Below, piece after piece: positions 55,223 to 64,000 of a stretch of 64,000 bases of DNA. The stretch lies in NCBI RefSeq assembly GCF_003569745.1, contig NZ_AP018498.1, forward strand, positions 3,139,001 through 3,203,000. The letters are read 5' to 3'. The number at the start of each line of letters is the position of its first letter. Position 1 is the stretch's first letter. The stretch is from Altererythrobacter sp. B11 (lineage in GTDB: Bacteria > Pseudomonadota > Alphaproteobacteria > Sphingomonadales > Sphingomonadaceae). Below the pieces are notes generated by a model. The model had not been told where the DNA came from, searched no databases, and worked only from the letters and a program-made list of their open reading frames with translations. The position numbers and the translations under genes are program-made.

Positions 55223-56518
55223 ATGCACGAAGGCTCCGGCGCTCTGACCCCGTTCGATCTGGCCGCCCTGCTGGTGGTCGCCTCCGCCGTGCTCGGCTGG
55301 TTCAACCACCATTTCCTCAAGCTGCCGCATGTCATCGGCCTCACCGTGATGGGCGCGCTCGCCGCCGTGGGCATGCTGATGGCAAACGCCTTCCTGCCGA
55401 TGGTGACGATCGACGACTGGGTGTCGAACCTGCTGGACCAGCTGGATTTCAGCCAGACGCTGCTGCAGGGCATGCTCAGCTTCCTGCTGTTCGCCGGCGC
55501 CCTGCATGTCGATCTCGATCGCTTGCGGCAGGACTGGCTGCCGGTGCTGCTGCTCTCCACCGTGGGCGTCATCATCTCCACCATTCTGATCGGCTTGGCC
55601 CTTTGGGGCGTGGGGATGCTGCTGTCCCTGCCGGTGGCGCCGATCTGGTACTTCGTGTTCGGCGCGCTGATTTCCCCCACCGATCCGGTGTCCGTGCTGG
55701 GCGTGCTGAAGGAAGAGAGCGTGCCCGAAGGGCTGCAGGCCACGGTGGCGGGGGAAAGCCTGTTCAACGACGGCGTGGGCATCGTGGTGTTCACCATCCT
55801 GTTCGACGCCGCGATCACCGGGCAGGATTTCTCGCTGGGGGAAGGCGCGCAGCTGTTCCTGGTGGAAGCCGGCGGCGGCATTCTGGTCGGCCTCGCCGTG
55901 GGCTGGATCGGCTTTCGCGCCATGCGATCGATGGATGAATATGCGCTGGAGGTGCTGATCACCCTGGCGGTGGTGATGGGCGGCTATGCCCTTTGCTCCA
56001 CGCTCCACGTCTCCGGGCCGCTGTCCATGGCGGTGGCCGGGCTGCTGATCGGCAATCTGGGCGTGACCTACGCCATGAGCGACATAACCCGCGACTATGT
56101 CATCAAGTTCTGGGAGCTGGTGGACGACCTGCTCAATTCGGTGCTGTTCCTGCTGATCGGGCTGGAAGTGGTGGCGCTGGTGCCGGGCGGCCCGCACCTG
56201 CTGCTGGGCCTTGCCGCCATCGTGGTGACGCTGCTCGGCCGCGCCGTCTCGCTCGGCCTGCTGCGCGGCCTGCTGCCCCCGTCCCGCCGCCACGGCTCCG
56301 GCTCCTTCGGCATCCTGTGGTGGGGCGGGCTGCGCGGCGGCATCTCCATCGCCCTCGCCCTCTCGATCCCCAGCGGCACCACGCGCGACCTGCTGCTGGC
56401 CGCCACCTTCGCCGCGGTGCTGTTCAGCGTGCTGATCCAGCGCGCCACGCTGAGCCGCGTGATTGACCGCACCAGGTCCGACGTTCAGGCCAGCACTCCG
56501 CCGGAGACCCTGCACTAG
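55223..56518 (+). CDS. Na+/H+ antiporter, CPA1/NhaP type
   Basis: About 431 residues from the ATG giving MHEGSGALTPFDLAALLVV; the frame is open further upstream but runs into the HxlR gene. There are about twelve membrane helices. Family marks are FGALISPTDPVSVLGVLKE, GESLFNDGVGIVVFTILFD with the transport aspartate, and the C-terminal WWGGLRGGISIALALSIP. It exchanges sodium or another cation for protons at the inner membrane. It follows the HxlR gene by 32 bases but is probably unrelated in function. Confidence 0.9.
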   Translation: MHEGSGALTPFDLAALLVVASAVLGWFNHHFLKLPHVIGLTVMGALAAVGMLMANAFLPMVTIDDWVSNLLDQLDFSQTLLQGMLSFLLFAGALHVDLDRLRQDWLPVLLLSTVGVIISTILIGLALWGVGMLLSLPVAPIWYFVFGALISPTDPVSVLGVLKEESVPEGLQATVAGESLFNDGVGIVVFTILFDAAITGQDFSLGEGAQLFLVEAGGGILVGLAVGWIGFRAMRSMDEYALEVLITLAVVMGGYALCSTLHVSGPLSMAVAGLLIGNLGVTYAMSDITRDYVIKFWELVDDLLNSVLFLLIGLEVVALVPGGPHLLLGLAAIVVTLLGRAVSLGLLRGLLPPSRRHGSGSFGILWWGGLRGGISIALALSIPSGTTRDLLLAATFAAVLFSVLIQRATLSRVIDRTRSDVQASTPPETLH

Positions 56519-56537
56519 GGCTGACGTTGGCGCGTGG

Positions 56538-56747
56538 CCTTCGACAGGCTCAGGCTGAGCGGGCGGGGTTTTTCGGGCTCGTAATCCACCCTCCACCCTC
56601 GTCATTCCGCCACCCACTTTCGTCATTCCCGCGCAGGCGGGAATCCAGCCGAGGCCCGCGCGAACCCGCGCTGGATCCCCGCCTTCGCGGGGATGACGAA
56701 CCTACGATGTTACCCCCCCCCCCCGCTCGTCCTGAGCCTGTCGAAGG
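56538..56747. repeat. Nested inverted repeats (REP-like) between convergent genes
   Basis: An outer pair, 25 bases each with two mismatches, lies at 56538-56562 and, inverted, at 56723-56747 (core CCTTCGACAGGCTCAGG). Inside it is a second pair at 56621-56648 and, inverted, at 56671-56699 (core TCATTCCCGCG). Both cores are widespread bacterial repetitive palindromes. A run of twelve C lies at 56713-56724. The element separates the convergent antiporter and TonB receptor genes and may act as a two-way terminator. Confidence 0.8.
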
Positions 56748-56763
56748 ACGCGCGCGAGGGTGG

Positions 56764-59760
56764 CTAGAACGCCTGGCTCACCCCGAACCGTGCGGTGAAG
56801 CCCAGCGGGCTGGCGGTGAAGGGGTCGAAGTTCTGGTCCAGCCGGGCGAAGGGCGGATCGCGGTCGAACAGGTTGAACAGCGCCGCCGACAGCTGCGTGC
56901 CGGTGCGGAGCGACCAGGTCCAGGCGAGGTCCACCGTGTCGAAGGCGGCGATGTGCTTGCCCGCCGTCACCGCGGCGCCGCCCAGCGTGGCGTCGGGGCC
57001 GAAGATGCCGGTGCGCTGGTCGGTATAGCCGGAAACATGGTTGAGCTGCAGCCGCAGCAGGTGATCGCCCAGCCTGCCCTGCACCCATGCCTGCCCTTTC
57101 AGGCGCGGGATGGGATAGGCGGTGGTCTGGTAGTTGAGCTTGCCCGCCGCGTCATAGGCGGCCTGCACCGGCAGCCCTTCCACCAGCACATCGGCCACCT
57201 TGTATTCGATCACATAGCTGCCCGAGGCGCCCAGTTGCAGCTGCGCCGGGCCGGCGGCGAAATCATAGGCGGCCTGCGCGTCCACCCCGCTGGTGGTCAC
57301 ATCGGCGGAGTTGAAGGCATAGGTTTCCAGCCGCTGCACATTGGCGGCGGAGCAGACCCCGCCCGAGAAGATGAAGCGCGCCTGCAACGCGGCATAGGCG
57401 GGATCGCCGCAATGGGCGGTGCCGCTGGCGCCGAACAGGGCGGCGGTGATGCCGCTGACGGGCTCGCTTTCGATCGCGCCCGAGAAATCATAGCGCCAAT
57501 AATCCACGCTGGCGCTGAAGCCGCCGCGATCGATCACCAGCCCGGCATTCCAGGTGGTGGCGCTTTCCGGCGCCAGATCGGGATTGGCGAGGATGTCCAC
57601 CGCGCGGAAGGCCCCGCCGATCAGCGTGAGGATCACCAGATTGGCGGCGGTGTTTTCCGGCGGGGGGCCGCGGAAGGTGGTGCCAACGCCGCCGCGCAGG
57701 GTGAGCCAGTCTGTCGCTTCGTAGCGGAGGCGCAGCTGCGGATCGAAGGTGGAGCCGACCGCCCCGCCATAATCCTCGAACCGCGCGGAAAGCTGCGCCC
57801 GCAGCCGCTCGGTGACGGGCAGTTGCAGCTCCGCGAAACCGGCCCAGACATCGCGCGAGACGGCGACATCGCGGTTGGAGCCGATGAAGCCCAGCGCGCC
57901 GGTTTCGGGCGAGCAGGCGGCATCGGGATCGAGCACCGAACCGGGGCAGGGATAGAGATCGAGATTGTTGCCCCCGGCATAGCTGCGGGCATAGCGATCG
58001 CGGCGATATTGCCCGCCCAGGGCGAAGCGCACTTCGCCGCCCGGCAGCATCACGCCCGATCCGCCGCTGAGCACCAGATCGCCCACCCATTGCCGCGTGT
58101 TCGCGGTGCGACCCCAGACATTGTAGAACTCGCCGATGGTGGCCGTATCGTTGACCAGCCCTTCCCCCGGCGCGGTGCTGAGGCCCGGCACGGCGCTGCC
58201 ATTGCCGGCGTAATTGGGATTGGCCGTGCCCGTCAGCATGTTGCGGTCGATGGCGGTGGAGAAGGGATTGAACCAGCTGCAGCCGCCCGTTCCCGCCACC
58301 GCCGCCAGCTGTTCCGGCGAGAGGCCGGCGCGGGCGGCGGGGGAGGCATAGGCGCAGTCCGGCCCGCCGAAGCCGGCAAGGGCATTCTGCAGCAGGTCCA
58401 CGAAGCTGTCCCCCACTTCGAAGAAGCGGTCATATTCGCTGTAGGTGGCGCCGCCGGTCAGCTCCAGCCCGCGGCCGAGGTCCGCGCGCAGTTCGGCCGT
58501 GAATTGATAGGCATCGGAATCGCGCATCAGCCGCGCCGTGCGCCGGTCGTTGTCGAACAGCGGATTGCCGGACAGCAGGAGGGGGCGGAAGCGCACCGGA
58601 TAGGCCAGCGCCCCCTGCTGCGGCGTGCCCGCCCCGTCCACCGCGCAGCCCGCCGCCGCGCCGTAGCGGGCGCAATAATCGGCCAGCGCCGGGGCGTAGG
58701 ATGGGATGACGAACAGACCCGTGCCGCCAAAGGCCGCCGCGCCCGAGGGCGATATGGTCGGCAGGAAGCTGGGCGAGGTGTTCAGCTCCGTCTCCGTGCG
58801 GCCATAGAGCGCGGTGACGCGCAGATCGAGCCGTTCGCCCAGCGGCACGGCCACATCGCCGAACAGCTGATAACGCTCCTCCGGCTCGACCAGATTGGTG
58901 AAGCCGAGGTAGTTGGACAGGCACAGGTCGTTCGCGCCGCGGAAGGCGCCCGCCGCCTCGCACCCCTCGTCCGCGGTGAAGGCGATGCCGTTCTGCGCCG
59001 CGTCGAAATCGAAATTGCCCGGATTGCCGCCACCGGACCAGCCGCCCTGCGGGTTCTCCGGATAGGGGCGGAGGATGAAATCGCGGTCCCCCGCCTGCAA
59101 CTCGCTGCGCCGCTGATAGCCGGCGGAGAGGAACACTCGCGCCGGGCCGAGATAGCCGCCCCAGGACAGCGCCCCGCTCCAGTCCCCGTCCGACCCGCGG
59201 ATGTAGCGATAATCGCCCGAGGCGAGGAAGCCCTGCTGATCGGTGCGGGTGATGACATTCACCACCCCGGCGATGGCATCGGAGCCATAGGTTGCGGCGG
59301 CGCCATCCTTCAGGATCTCGATCCGGCCGATCGCGGCGGCGGGGAACAGGTTCACATCCACCAGCGGCACATTGCCCGCCGCGCTCGCCACCATGCGCCG
59401 GCCGTTCAGCAGCACCAGCGTGCGCTGCGGGCCGAGGCCGCGCAGGTTCACCGATGCGGCGCCTTCGTTGAACTGGCTGCGCGGATCGAACTGGCTGGAA
59501 TCGCCGATCACCCCGGCCGAGACGGAGAGGCGCTTGGTCAGGTCGATGATGGAGGGCGATCCCTGCGCGGCCAGCTCCGCCGCATCGATCACCTCCACCG
59601 GCGCGGGCGCATCCTCCGCCATGCCGCGGATCAGCGTGCCGGTGACGAGGATTTCGCCCTGCGGCAGCGGTGCGTCGGCCTCTTCCGCCCAGGCGGGCGC
59701 GGCGGCGGACAGCGCGGCCAGCGCGCAGGCGAGCGCCGCCGTGGAACTGATGTTGCGCAT
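56764..59760 (-). CDS. TonB-dependent outer-membrane receptor
   Basis: About 998 residues from the ATG giving MRNISSTAALACALAALSAAAPAWAEE, a clear signal peptide. A TonB box-like ILVTGTLIRG follows, then a plug domain (VIDAAELAAQGSPSIIDLTKRL, VNLRGLGPQRTLVLLNGRRM, IEILKDGAAATYGSDAIAGVVN). The long barrel ends with FTARFGVSQAF. The plug belongs to the large sphingomonad type used for organic substrates rather than classic siderophores. No partner gene nearby reveals the substrate: a GNAT-like gene lies upstream on the same strand and the repeat element downstream. Confidence 0.93.
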   Translation of the reverse strand: MRNISSTAALACALAALSAAAPAWAEEADAPLPQGEILVTGTLIRGMAEDAPAPVEVIDAAELAAQGSPSIIDLTKRLSVSAGVIGDSSQFDPRSQFNEGAASVNLRGLGPQRTLVLLNGRRMVASAAGNVPLVDVNLFPAAAIGRIEILKDGAAATYGSDAIAGVVNVITRTDQQGFLASGDYRYIRGSDGDWSGALSWGGYLGPARVFLSAGYQRRSELQAGDRDFILRPYPENPQGGWSGGGNPGNFDFDAAQNGIAFTADEGCEAAGAFRGANDLCLSNYLGFTNLVEPEERYQLFGDVAVPLGERLDLRVTALYGRTETELNTSPSFLPTISPSGAAAFGGTGLFVIPSYAPALADYCARYGAAAGCAVDGAGTPQQGALAYPVRFRPLLLSGNPLFDNDRRTARLMRDSDAYQFTAELRADLGRGLELTGGATYSEYDRFFEVGDSFVDLLQNALAGFGGPDCAYASPAARAGLSPEQLAAVAGTGGCSWFNPFSTAIDRNMLTGTANPNYAGNGSAVPGLSTAPGEGLVNDTATIGEFYNVWGRTANTRQWVGDLVLSGGSGVMLPGGEVRFALGGQYRRDRYARSYAGGNNLDLYPCPGSVLDPDAACSPETGALGFIGSNRDVAVSRDVWAGFAELQLPVTERLRAQLSARFEDYGGAVGSTFDPQLRLRYEATDWLTLRGGVGTTFRGPPPENTAANLVILTLIGGAFRAVDILANPDLAPESATTWNAGLVIDRGGFSASVDYWRYDFSGAIESEPVSGITAALFGASGTAHCGDPAYAALQARFIFSGGVCSAANVQRLETYAFNSADVTTSGVDAQAAYDFAAGPAQLQLGASGSYVIEYKVADVLVEGLPVQAAYDAAGKLNYQTTAYPIPRLKGQAWVQGRLGDHLLRLQLNHVSGYTDQRTGIFGPDATLGGAAVTAGKHIAAFDTVDLAWTWSLRTGTQLSAALFNLFDRDPPFARLDQNFDPFTASPLGFTARFGVSQAF

Positions 59761-59844
59761 GCCCCGATCCCTCATGTCTCTTTTCCGGCGCGGGGCATGG
59801 CGCCAGTGCTGCAGCGCGTCAACTGCGCCGGCACGGAGGGGCAC

Positions 59845-60444
59845 TCAGGCCGCCAGCGAGCCCATCCAGTATTGCATCGTCTTGGGGCTCTCCACACGCT
59901 CGCCCAATTCCCGCCAGGAAAACTGTGTGGTGAGGCCCGGCACCTTCACATAGCCGCGCCTGCGCCAGAATCCGTCCAGCGGACGATAATCGTCCGGTCG
60001 CGCCCAGTGATCGTCCGCTCGCACGACGGCGGCGAAGGTGGCGTGCGTGGCGCCGGCGGCGCGCGCGGCCGCCTCTCGCCCGTCGAAGAAGGCATGGCCC
60101 AGGCCCTGCCCGCGGTACTCCGCCAGCAGCACGCTCTCGCCAAAATAATACATCGTCTGCGTATTGTAGCCGCGCAGTTCGAAGGGGGCGCGGAAATCCT
60201 CCTTCTGCGCCATCATGGGGGAGGCGGTGGCGGCACCCACCACGCGGCGGCCATCGAAGGCCACCACCAGGGCGCTGCCCGGCGCGGCGGCGAATTCGCG
60301 CAGGTACTCCTGCTCGTAGGCAAGATCGCCGTGATAGAGATATGGAAATTCCGCGAACACAGCGATTCGCAATTCGGCGAGATCGCGCAGGTGGCGCGCC
60401 ATATCCGCGCCCGCAATGGTAAGCGTCCGCACTGCCCCTGACAT
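59845..60444 (-). CDS. GNAT-like acetyltransferase
   Basis: About 199 residues from the ATG giving MSGAVRTLTIAGADM; the frame is open further upstream without a better ribosome site. The acetyl-CoA-binding pattern is seen in SVLLAEYRGQGLGHAFFDGREAAARAAGA (the R-G-Q-G-L-G loop). Earlier strands are ALVVAFDGRRVVGAATASPM. The C-terminal part (DDYRPLDGFWRRRGYVKVPG) has the usual GNAT beta bulge region. The acceptor is unknown. It precedes the TonB receptor by 84 bases on the same strand and may be co-transcribed. Confidence 0.82.
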   Translation of the reverse strand: MSGAVRTLTIAGADMARHLRDLAELRIAVFAEFPYLYHGDLAYEQEYLREFAAAPGSALVVAFDGRRVVGAATASPMMAQKEDFRAPFELRGYNTQTMYYFGESVLLAEYRGQGLGHAFFDGREAAARAAGATHATFAAVVRADDHWARPDDYRPLDGFWRRRGYVKVPGLTTQFSWRELGERVESPKTMQYWMGSLAA

Positions 60445-60716
60445 CGCTCGCCGCCCCCTCCCGGCTCTGTCTGCCTGTGCTGTTGCCGGTGGTGCCGGCG
60501 CGCCCGCGTTAACCATATCGCGCCGCTGCTTTCAATTCCCTTGCGCCGAGCTGCCCCGTGCCGGCGGGAGGAGACCGCCCTGCCCAAGCCCCGCCAATTG
60601 CCTTGGGCGCCCTTTCGCCTTATAGGGGCCGCAAACGCCCCGGCTCCGTGCACCGCCATTCGCCAAGCGAGGCCTTGCACCGCCGGGGCTCCGTTTTTTG
60701 AGCAGGACGCACAGCT

Positions 60717-61520
60717 ATGTCACGCCGCCGCCAGATCTACGAAGGCAAGGCCAAGATCCTCTACGAAGGGCCGGAGCCGGGTACGATCATCCAGTATTTC
60801 AAGGATGATGCCACCGCCTTCAACGCGCAGAAGACCGGCACGATCAACGGCAAGGGGGTGATCAACAATCGCATCTCCGAGCATGTGTTCACGCGCCTGG
60901 CCCATATCGGCATCCCCACCCATTTCATCCGCCGACTGAACATGCGCGAACAGCTGGTGCGGCAGGTGGAAATCATCCCGCTGGAAGTGGTGGTGCGCAA
61001 TGTCGCCGCCGGCTCGATCTCCAAGCGCCTCGGCATCGAGGAAGGGGAGCCGCTGCCCCACACGCTGATCGAATATTACTACAAGGCGGACGAGCTGAAC
61101 GATCCGATGGTGGCCGAAGAGCATATCGCGTGCTTCGGCTGGGCCAGCAATGAGGAGATGCAGGACATCTCCGCCATGGCCATCCGCGTGAACGATTTCA
61201 TGTGCGGCATGTTCGCGGCGATCGACATCCGGCTGGTGGATTTCAAGCTGGAGTTCGGCCGCCTGTGGGACGGCGATTACAGCCGCGTGATCCTGGCGGA
61301 CGAGATCAGCCCGGACAATTGCCGGCTGTGGGACATGACCACGGGCGAAAAGCTGGACAAGGACCGCTTCCGCCGCGACCTGGGGGGCGAGGAAGAAGCC
61401 TATCAGGAAGTCGCCCGCCGGCTGGGCCTGCTGCAGAATGACGATGGCGGCCCGGGCGAGGTTCTGGACCTCACCGCCCACCGCACAAGGCTGCGCAACG
61501 CGCCCAAGCCGAAGAAATAA
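60717..61520 (+). CDS. purC: Phosphoribosylaminoimidazole-succinocarboxamide synthase
   Basis: 267 residues, normal for bacterial PurC. The opening [22 protein letters not shown] is characteristic, as are [41 protein letters not shown], and DFKLEFGR followed later by [14 protein letters not shown]. It condenses CAIR with aspartate using ATP in the eighth step of purine synthesis. AGGA stands ten bases before the ATG. It is on its own here, with a hairpin after its stop, and is not near the purine scavenging locus at the other end of the window. Confidence 0.96.
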   Translation: MSRRRQIYEGKAKILYEGPEPGTIIQYFKDDATAFNAQKTGTINGKGVINNRISEHVFTRLAHIGIPTHFIRRLNMREQLVRQVEIIPLEVVVRNVAAGSISKRLGIEEGEPLPHTLIEYYYKADELNDPMVAEEHIACFGWASNEEMQDISAMAIRVNDFMCGMFAAIDIRLVDFKLEFGRLWDGDYSRVILADEISPDNCRLWDMTTGEKLDKDRFRRDLGGEEEAYQEVARRLGLLQNDDGGPGEVLDLTAHRTRLRNAPKPKK

Positions 61521-61524
61521 GGCC

Positions 61525-61566
61525 GCTGCGCCTCCCGCTCCCCAGACCGGGGGGCGGGAGCGCAGC
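61525..61566 (+). terminator. Long hairpin after purC
   Basis: A GC-rich inverted repeat directly after the purC stop. Its outer stem is GCTGCG/CGCAGC and its inner arms are CTCCCGCTCCCC and GGGGGGCGGGAG. No T run follows. It is a plausible transcription stop separating purC from the peptidase gene. Confidence 0.6.
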
Positions 61567-61610
61567 AATCCATTGCCCGTTCAGCATAAGTGCTTCAGGA
61601 AGCGGGGTTC

Positions 61611-64000
61611 ATGTTCCGCTTCCTCCTAGCCGCCAGCCTCCTTCTCGCCCCGCCCGCGCTGGCGCAGGAACAGGCGCGCACCTCCGCACCGCAATCCGCC
61701 GTTCCGGCCATCCAGCCGCCGCAGGGTCCGAACTGGCCGTTCGCCGCCAGCGACCTCCCGCCCGATCCCGCCTATCGCTTCGGCACGCTGCCGAACGGGA
61801 TGCGCTATATCATCCGCCCAAATTCCACCCCCGCCGGTCAGGGGCTGGTGCAGTTCTGGGTGCATGGCGGCTCGCTGGACGAGCACGATGACGAGCGCGG
61901 CTTCGCCCATTTTATCGAGCATATGGCCTTCAACGGTTCCACCCACGTGCCCGAAGGGGACATGGTGAAGCTGCTGGAGCGCGAAGGCCTGGCCTTCGGC
62001 GCAGACACCAACGCCTCCACCGGGTTCGACACCACGGTCTACAAGCTGGACCTGCCGCGCAACGATCCGGCGCTGCTGAACACGGCGCTGATGCTGATGC
62101 GCGAGGTGGCGAGCGAGCTGACCTTCGATCCCGCCGCGGTGGACCGCGAACGCGGCGTGGTGCTGTCCGAACTGCGGGTGCGCGATACCTATGCACTGCG
62201 CAGTTCGCTGGACAGCCTGAGATTCTTCTTCCCCGGCGCACGCGCCAACGACCGGGTGCCGATCGGCACTGCGGGATCGCTGCAGGGCGCCACGGCGGAC
62301 GGGCTGAGAGCGCTGTGGCAGCGGATCTATCGCCCGGAAAACACCGCCATCGTGGTGATCGGCGATTTCGATCCCGACGCGGTGGAGGCGGCGATCACCG
62401 CGCGCTTCGCCGGCTGGCAGGGCCCCGCCCCGCTTCCCCAGCCCAGCGCCGGCCCCGTCGATCCTGCCCTCAGCGGGAAGACCGACATCTATCTCGATCC
62501 CGCTCTGGCGGAGCGGATCACCGTTTCGCGCGTGGGCGCGTATGAGGAACAGCCCGACACCACCGCCTTTCGCGAGGCGAACGTGCGCCGCCAGATCGGC
62601 TATCAGATCATCAACCGGCGGTTCCAGCGGCTGGCGCGGGCGGAAGATCCGCCGTTTCGCGGCGCAGGCGTGGGCACCAGCGACCTGTTCAAGGCCGCCC
62701 GCTCCACCAATCTAATCGTGGATGCGGGCGATGGCGAGTGGCGCCGTGCCCTGCGCGCGGCGCAGGAGGAATATCGCCGGGCGATGGAGTTCGGCTTTAC
62801 CGAGGCGGAAGTGGCCGAGCAGGTGGCCAATCTGCGCACCGCGCTGGAAAACAACGCGACCGGGGCCGAAACGCGCAGCAATGCCGCCTTCGTCACCGCC
62901 GTGCTCACCCTGCTGGAGGATGGGCAGGTGCCGACCACGCCCGCCAGCGCCCTCGCCCGGTTCGAAGCGCATGAGCCGGAGATCACGCCCGAGAGCGTGC
63001 TCGCCTCGCTCAAGGAAGAGCTGGTGCCGCTGGACGATCCGCTGATCCGCTTCGAAGGCCGCACCGCGCCCGAAGGCGGGGCAGAGGCCATCCGCGCGGC
63101 GTGGAACGAAGGCCTCGCCGCCCAGCTGCAGCCCGAGAGCGAGGCTACGCTCGGCGACTTCGCCTATGGCGATTTCGGCCCGGCGGGAACCGTGGTGTCC
63201 GACACCACGGAACCGCTGCTGGGCATCCGCGAGATCACCTTCGCCAACGGCCTCAAGCTCAATTTGAAGCGCACCGAGTTGCAGCAGGATCGCATTTCGG
63301 TGCAGCTCAATATCGACGGCGGGGAGATGCTGAACAGCCGGCAGGCCCCCCTCGCCACGGCGATGGCGGACGTGCTGCCGCTGGGCGGGCTGGGCAAGCA
63401 TTCGATCGACGATCTGCAATCCATCCTCGCCGGGCGCAGTGTGGGCTTTTCCATCAGCACGGATGATGACAGCTTCCGCATGGGGGCCACCACCACCCCG
63501 CGCGATCTGGAATTGCAGCTCGATCTCCTCGCCGCCGCGATCACCGATCCGGGTTACCGGCCGGAGGGCGAGGCGCAATATCGCCGCAACATCGCCAATT
63601 TCTTCGCCCGCGCCACGGCCACGCCCGAAGACGCGCTGGGCAATGCGCTGGGCGGCATCCTGTCGGACAATGATCCGCGCTTCACGCTGCAGCCGGCCGA
63701 CGCCTATCTCGACCTCAGCTTCGCCAAGCTGCGCGAGGTCATAGGGGACCGCTTGCAGCACGGCGCGCTGGAGCTGGCGCTGGTGGGCGATTTCGACGAG
63801 CAGCGGGCGATCGACCTGGTGGCCCGCACGCTGGGCGCCCTGCCCCCGCGCGAGGCGGAGTTCCGCCCCTATGCCGAAGCGCGCCAGCGGGGCTTCACCA
63901 CCGATTTCAGCCGGCGCATCGTGCGGCATGACGGGGCGGACGATCAGGCGATCGTGCGCATGGTGTGGCCGACCACGGACGACAAGGATTTCGCCGAAGT
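61611..64000 (+). CDS. Exported M16 zinc peptidase (pitrilysin-like), 3' end cut by window edge
   Basis: About 796 codons are visible and the frame is open to the window end. A signal peptide (MFRFLLAASLLLAPPALAQ) is followed by the M16 opening RFGTLPNGMRYIIRPN. The inverted zinc motif is HFIEH (His100, Glu103, His104), with the third ligand glutamate expected in RGVVLSELR near 177. A second M16 half begins near residue 540 (ITFANGLKLNLKRTELQQDRISVQLNIDGG), as in the roughly 950-residue two-half enzymes. It degrades peptides in the periplasm. The ATG has AGGA upstream. The last quarter or so should lie outside the window. Confidence 0.92.
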   Translation, partial: MFRFLLAASLLLAPPALAQEQARTSAPQSAVPAIQPPQGPNWPFAASDLPPDPAYRFGTLPNGMRYIIRPNSTPAGQGLVQFWVHGGSLDEHDDERGFAHFIEHMAFNGSTHVPEGDMVKLLEREGLAFGADTNASTGFDTTVYKLDLPRNDPALLNTALMLMREVASELTFDPAAVDRERGVVLSELRVRDTYALRSSLDSLRFFFPGARANDRVPIGTAGSLQGATADGLRALWQRIYRPENTAIVVIGDFDPDAVEAAITARFAGWQGPAPLPQPSAGPVDPALSGKTDIYLDPALAERITVSRVGAYEEQPDTTAFREANVRRQIGYQIINRRFQRLARAEDPPFRGAGVGTSDLFKAARSTNLIVDAGDGEWRRALRAAQEEYRRAMEFGFTEAEVAEQVANLRTALENNATGAETRSNAAFVTAVLTLLEDGQVPTTPASALARFEAHEPEITPESVLASLKEELVPLDDPLIRFEGRTAPEGGAEAIRAAWNEGLAAQLQPESEATLGDFAYGDFGPAGTVVSDTTEPLLGIREITFANGLKLNLKRTELQQDRISVQLNIDGGEMLNSRQAPLATAMADVLPLGGLGKHSIDDLQSILAGRSVGFSISTDDDSFRMGATTTPRDLELQLDLLAAAITDPGYRPEGEAQYRRNIANFFARATATPEDALGNALGGILSDNDPRFTLQPADAYLDLSFAKLREVIGDRLQHGALELALVGDFDEQRAIDLVARTLGALPPREAEFRPYAEARQRGFTTDFSRRIVRHDGADDQAIVRMVWPTTDDKDFAE

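Noticed and set aside
55187-56626. Open frame of about 480 codons on the minus strand opposite the antiporter
   Set aside because: It is His/Gln-rich without domains, and the plus-strand frame has all CPA1 antiporter motifs.
56527-60441. Open frame of about 1300 codons on the plus strand opposite the TonB receptor
   Set aside because: It is biased to Gly, Ala, Arg and Ile, with no domains. It crosses the repeat element and two real genes. The TonB receptor on the minus strand is unmistakable.

Overview
The window looks like chromosomal DNA of a high-GC alphaproteobacterium, most likely of the order Sphingomonadales. The evidence is indirect: two TonB-dependent receptors, LigAB-type and lignostilbene-type ring and stilbene dioxygenases, an FnrN/HemN/OmpW group, and the general gene style. 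No rRNA, tRNA, CRISPR array, insertion sequence or prophage was seen. Both ends cut a gene: a phosphoribosyltransferase on the left and an M16 zinc peptidase on the right.

Layout. (1) 1-9910: a purine and nucleoside scavenging locus. It holds a phosphoribosyltransferase and a LysR regulator on the minus strand. Divergent from them are an exported adenosine deaminase, a TonB-dependent receptor, an exported purine nucleoside permease (NUP) family protein, an 8-oxoguanine/guanine-type deaminase and an NCS2 purine permease. (2) 10075-16429: a five-gene operon of an envelope redox module (DUF1592-type heme protein, Tat-exported DUF1552 protein, exported ankyrin protein, cytochrome c-prime, cytochrome b561). 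(3) 16430-16904: a decayed gap with remnants of an outer-membrane protein and of a dTDP-glucose 4,6-dehydratase. (4) 16905-45243, minus strand: a continuous run of about 28 kb that reads TolC, ABC exporter, HlyD adaptor, three very large secreted proteins (1408, 602 and 4941 residues) and a TPR/GT41 (SPINDLY/OGT-like) glycosyltransferase. This is a complete type I secretion system with its own cargo and a candidate glycosylating enzyme. The three cargo proteins are mosaics of one another.

(5) 45737-48725: an Fnr-type oxygen sensor, OmpW and oxygen-independent coproporphyrinogen oxidase (HemN), with two Fnr-like boxes between ompW and hemN. (6) 48805-55190: an aromatic or stilbenoid catabolic group (carotenoid/lignostilbene-type dioxygenase, LigB-like and LigA-like subunits, MFS transporter, 6PGDH-like oxidoreductase, SDR, HxlR regulator), with two more Fnr-like boxes upstream of oxygenase genes. 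(7) 55223-64000: a Na+/H+ antiporter, a nested palindromic repeat, a second TonB receptor, a GNAT-like protein, purC and the M16 peptidase.

The parts most worth follow-up are the T1SS-adhesin-glycosyltransferase operon, the purine scavenging locus, the DUF1592/DUF1552 redox operon, and the apparent Fnr control of oxygen-consuming aromatic dioxygenases.
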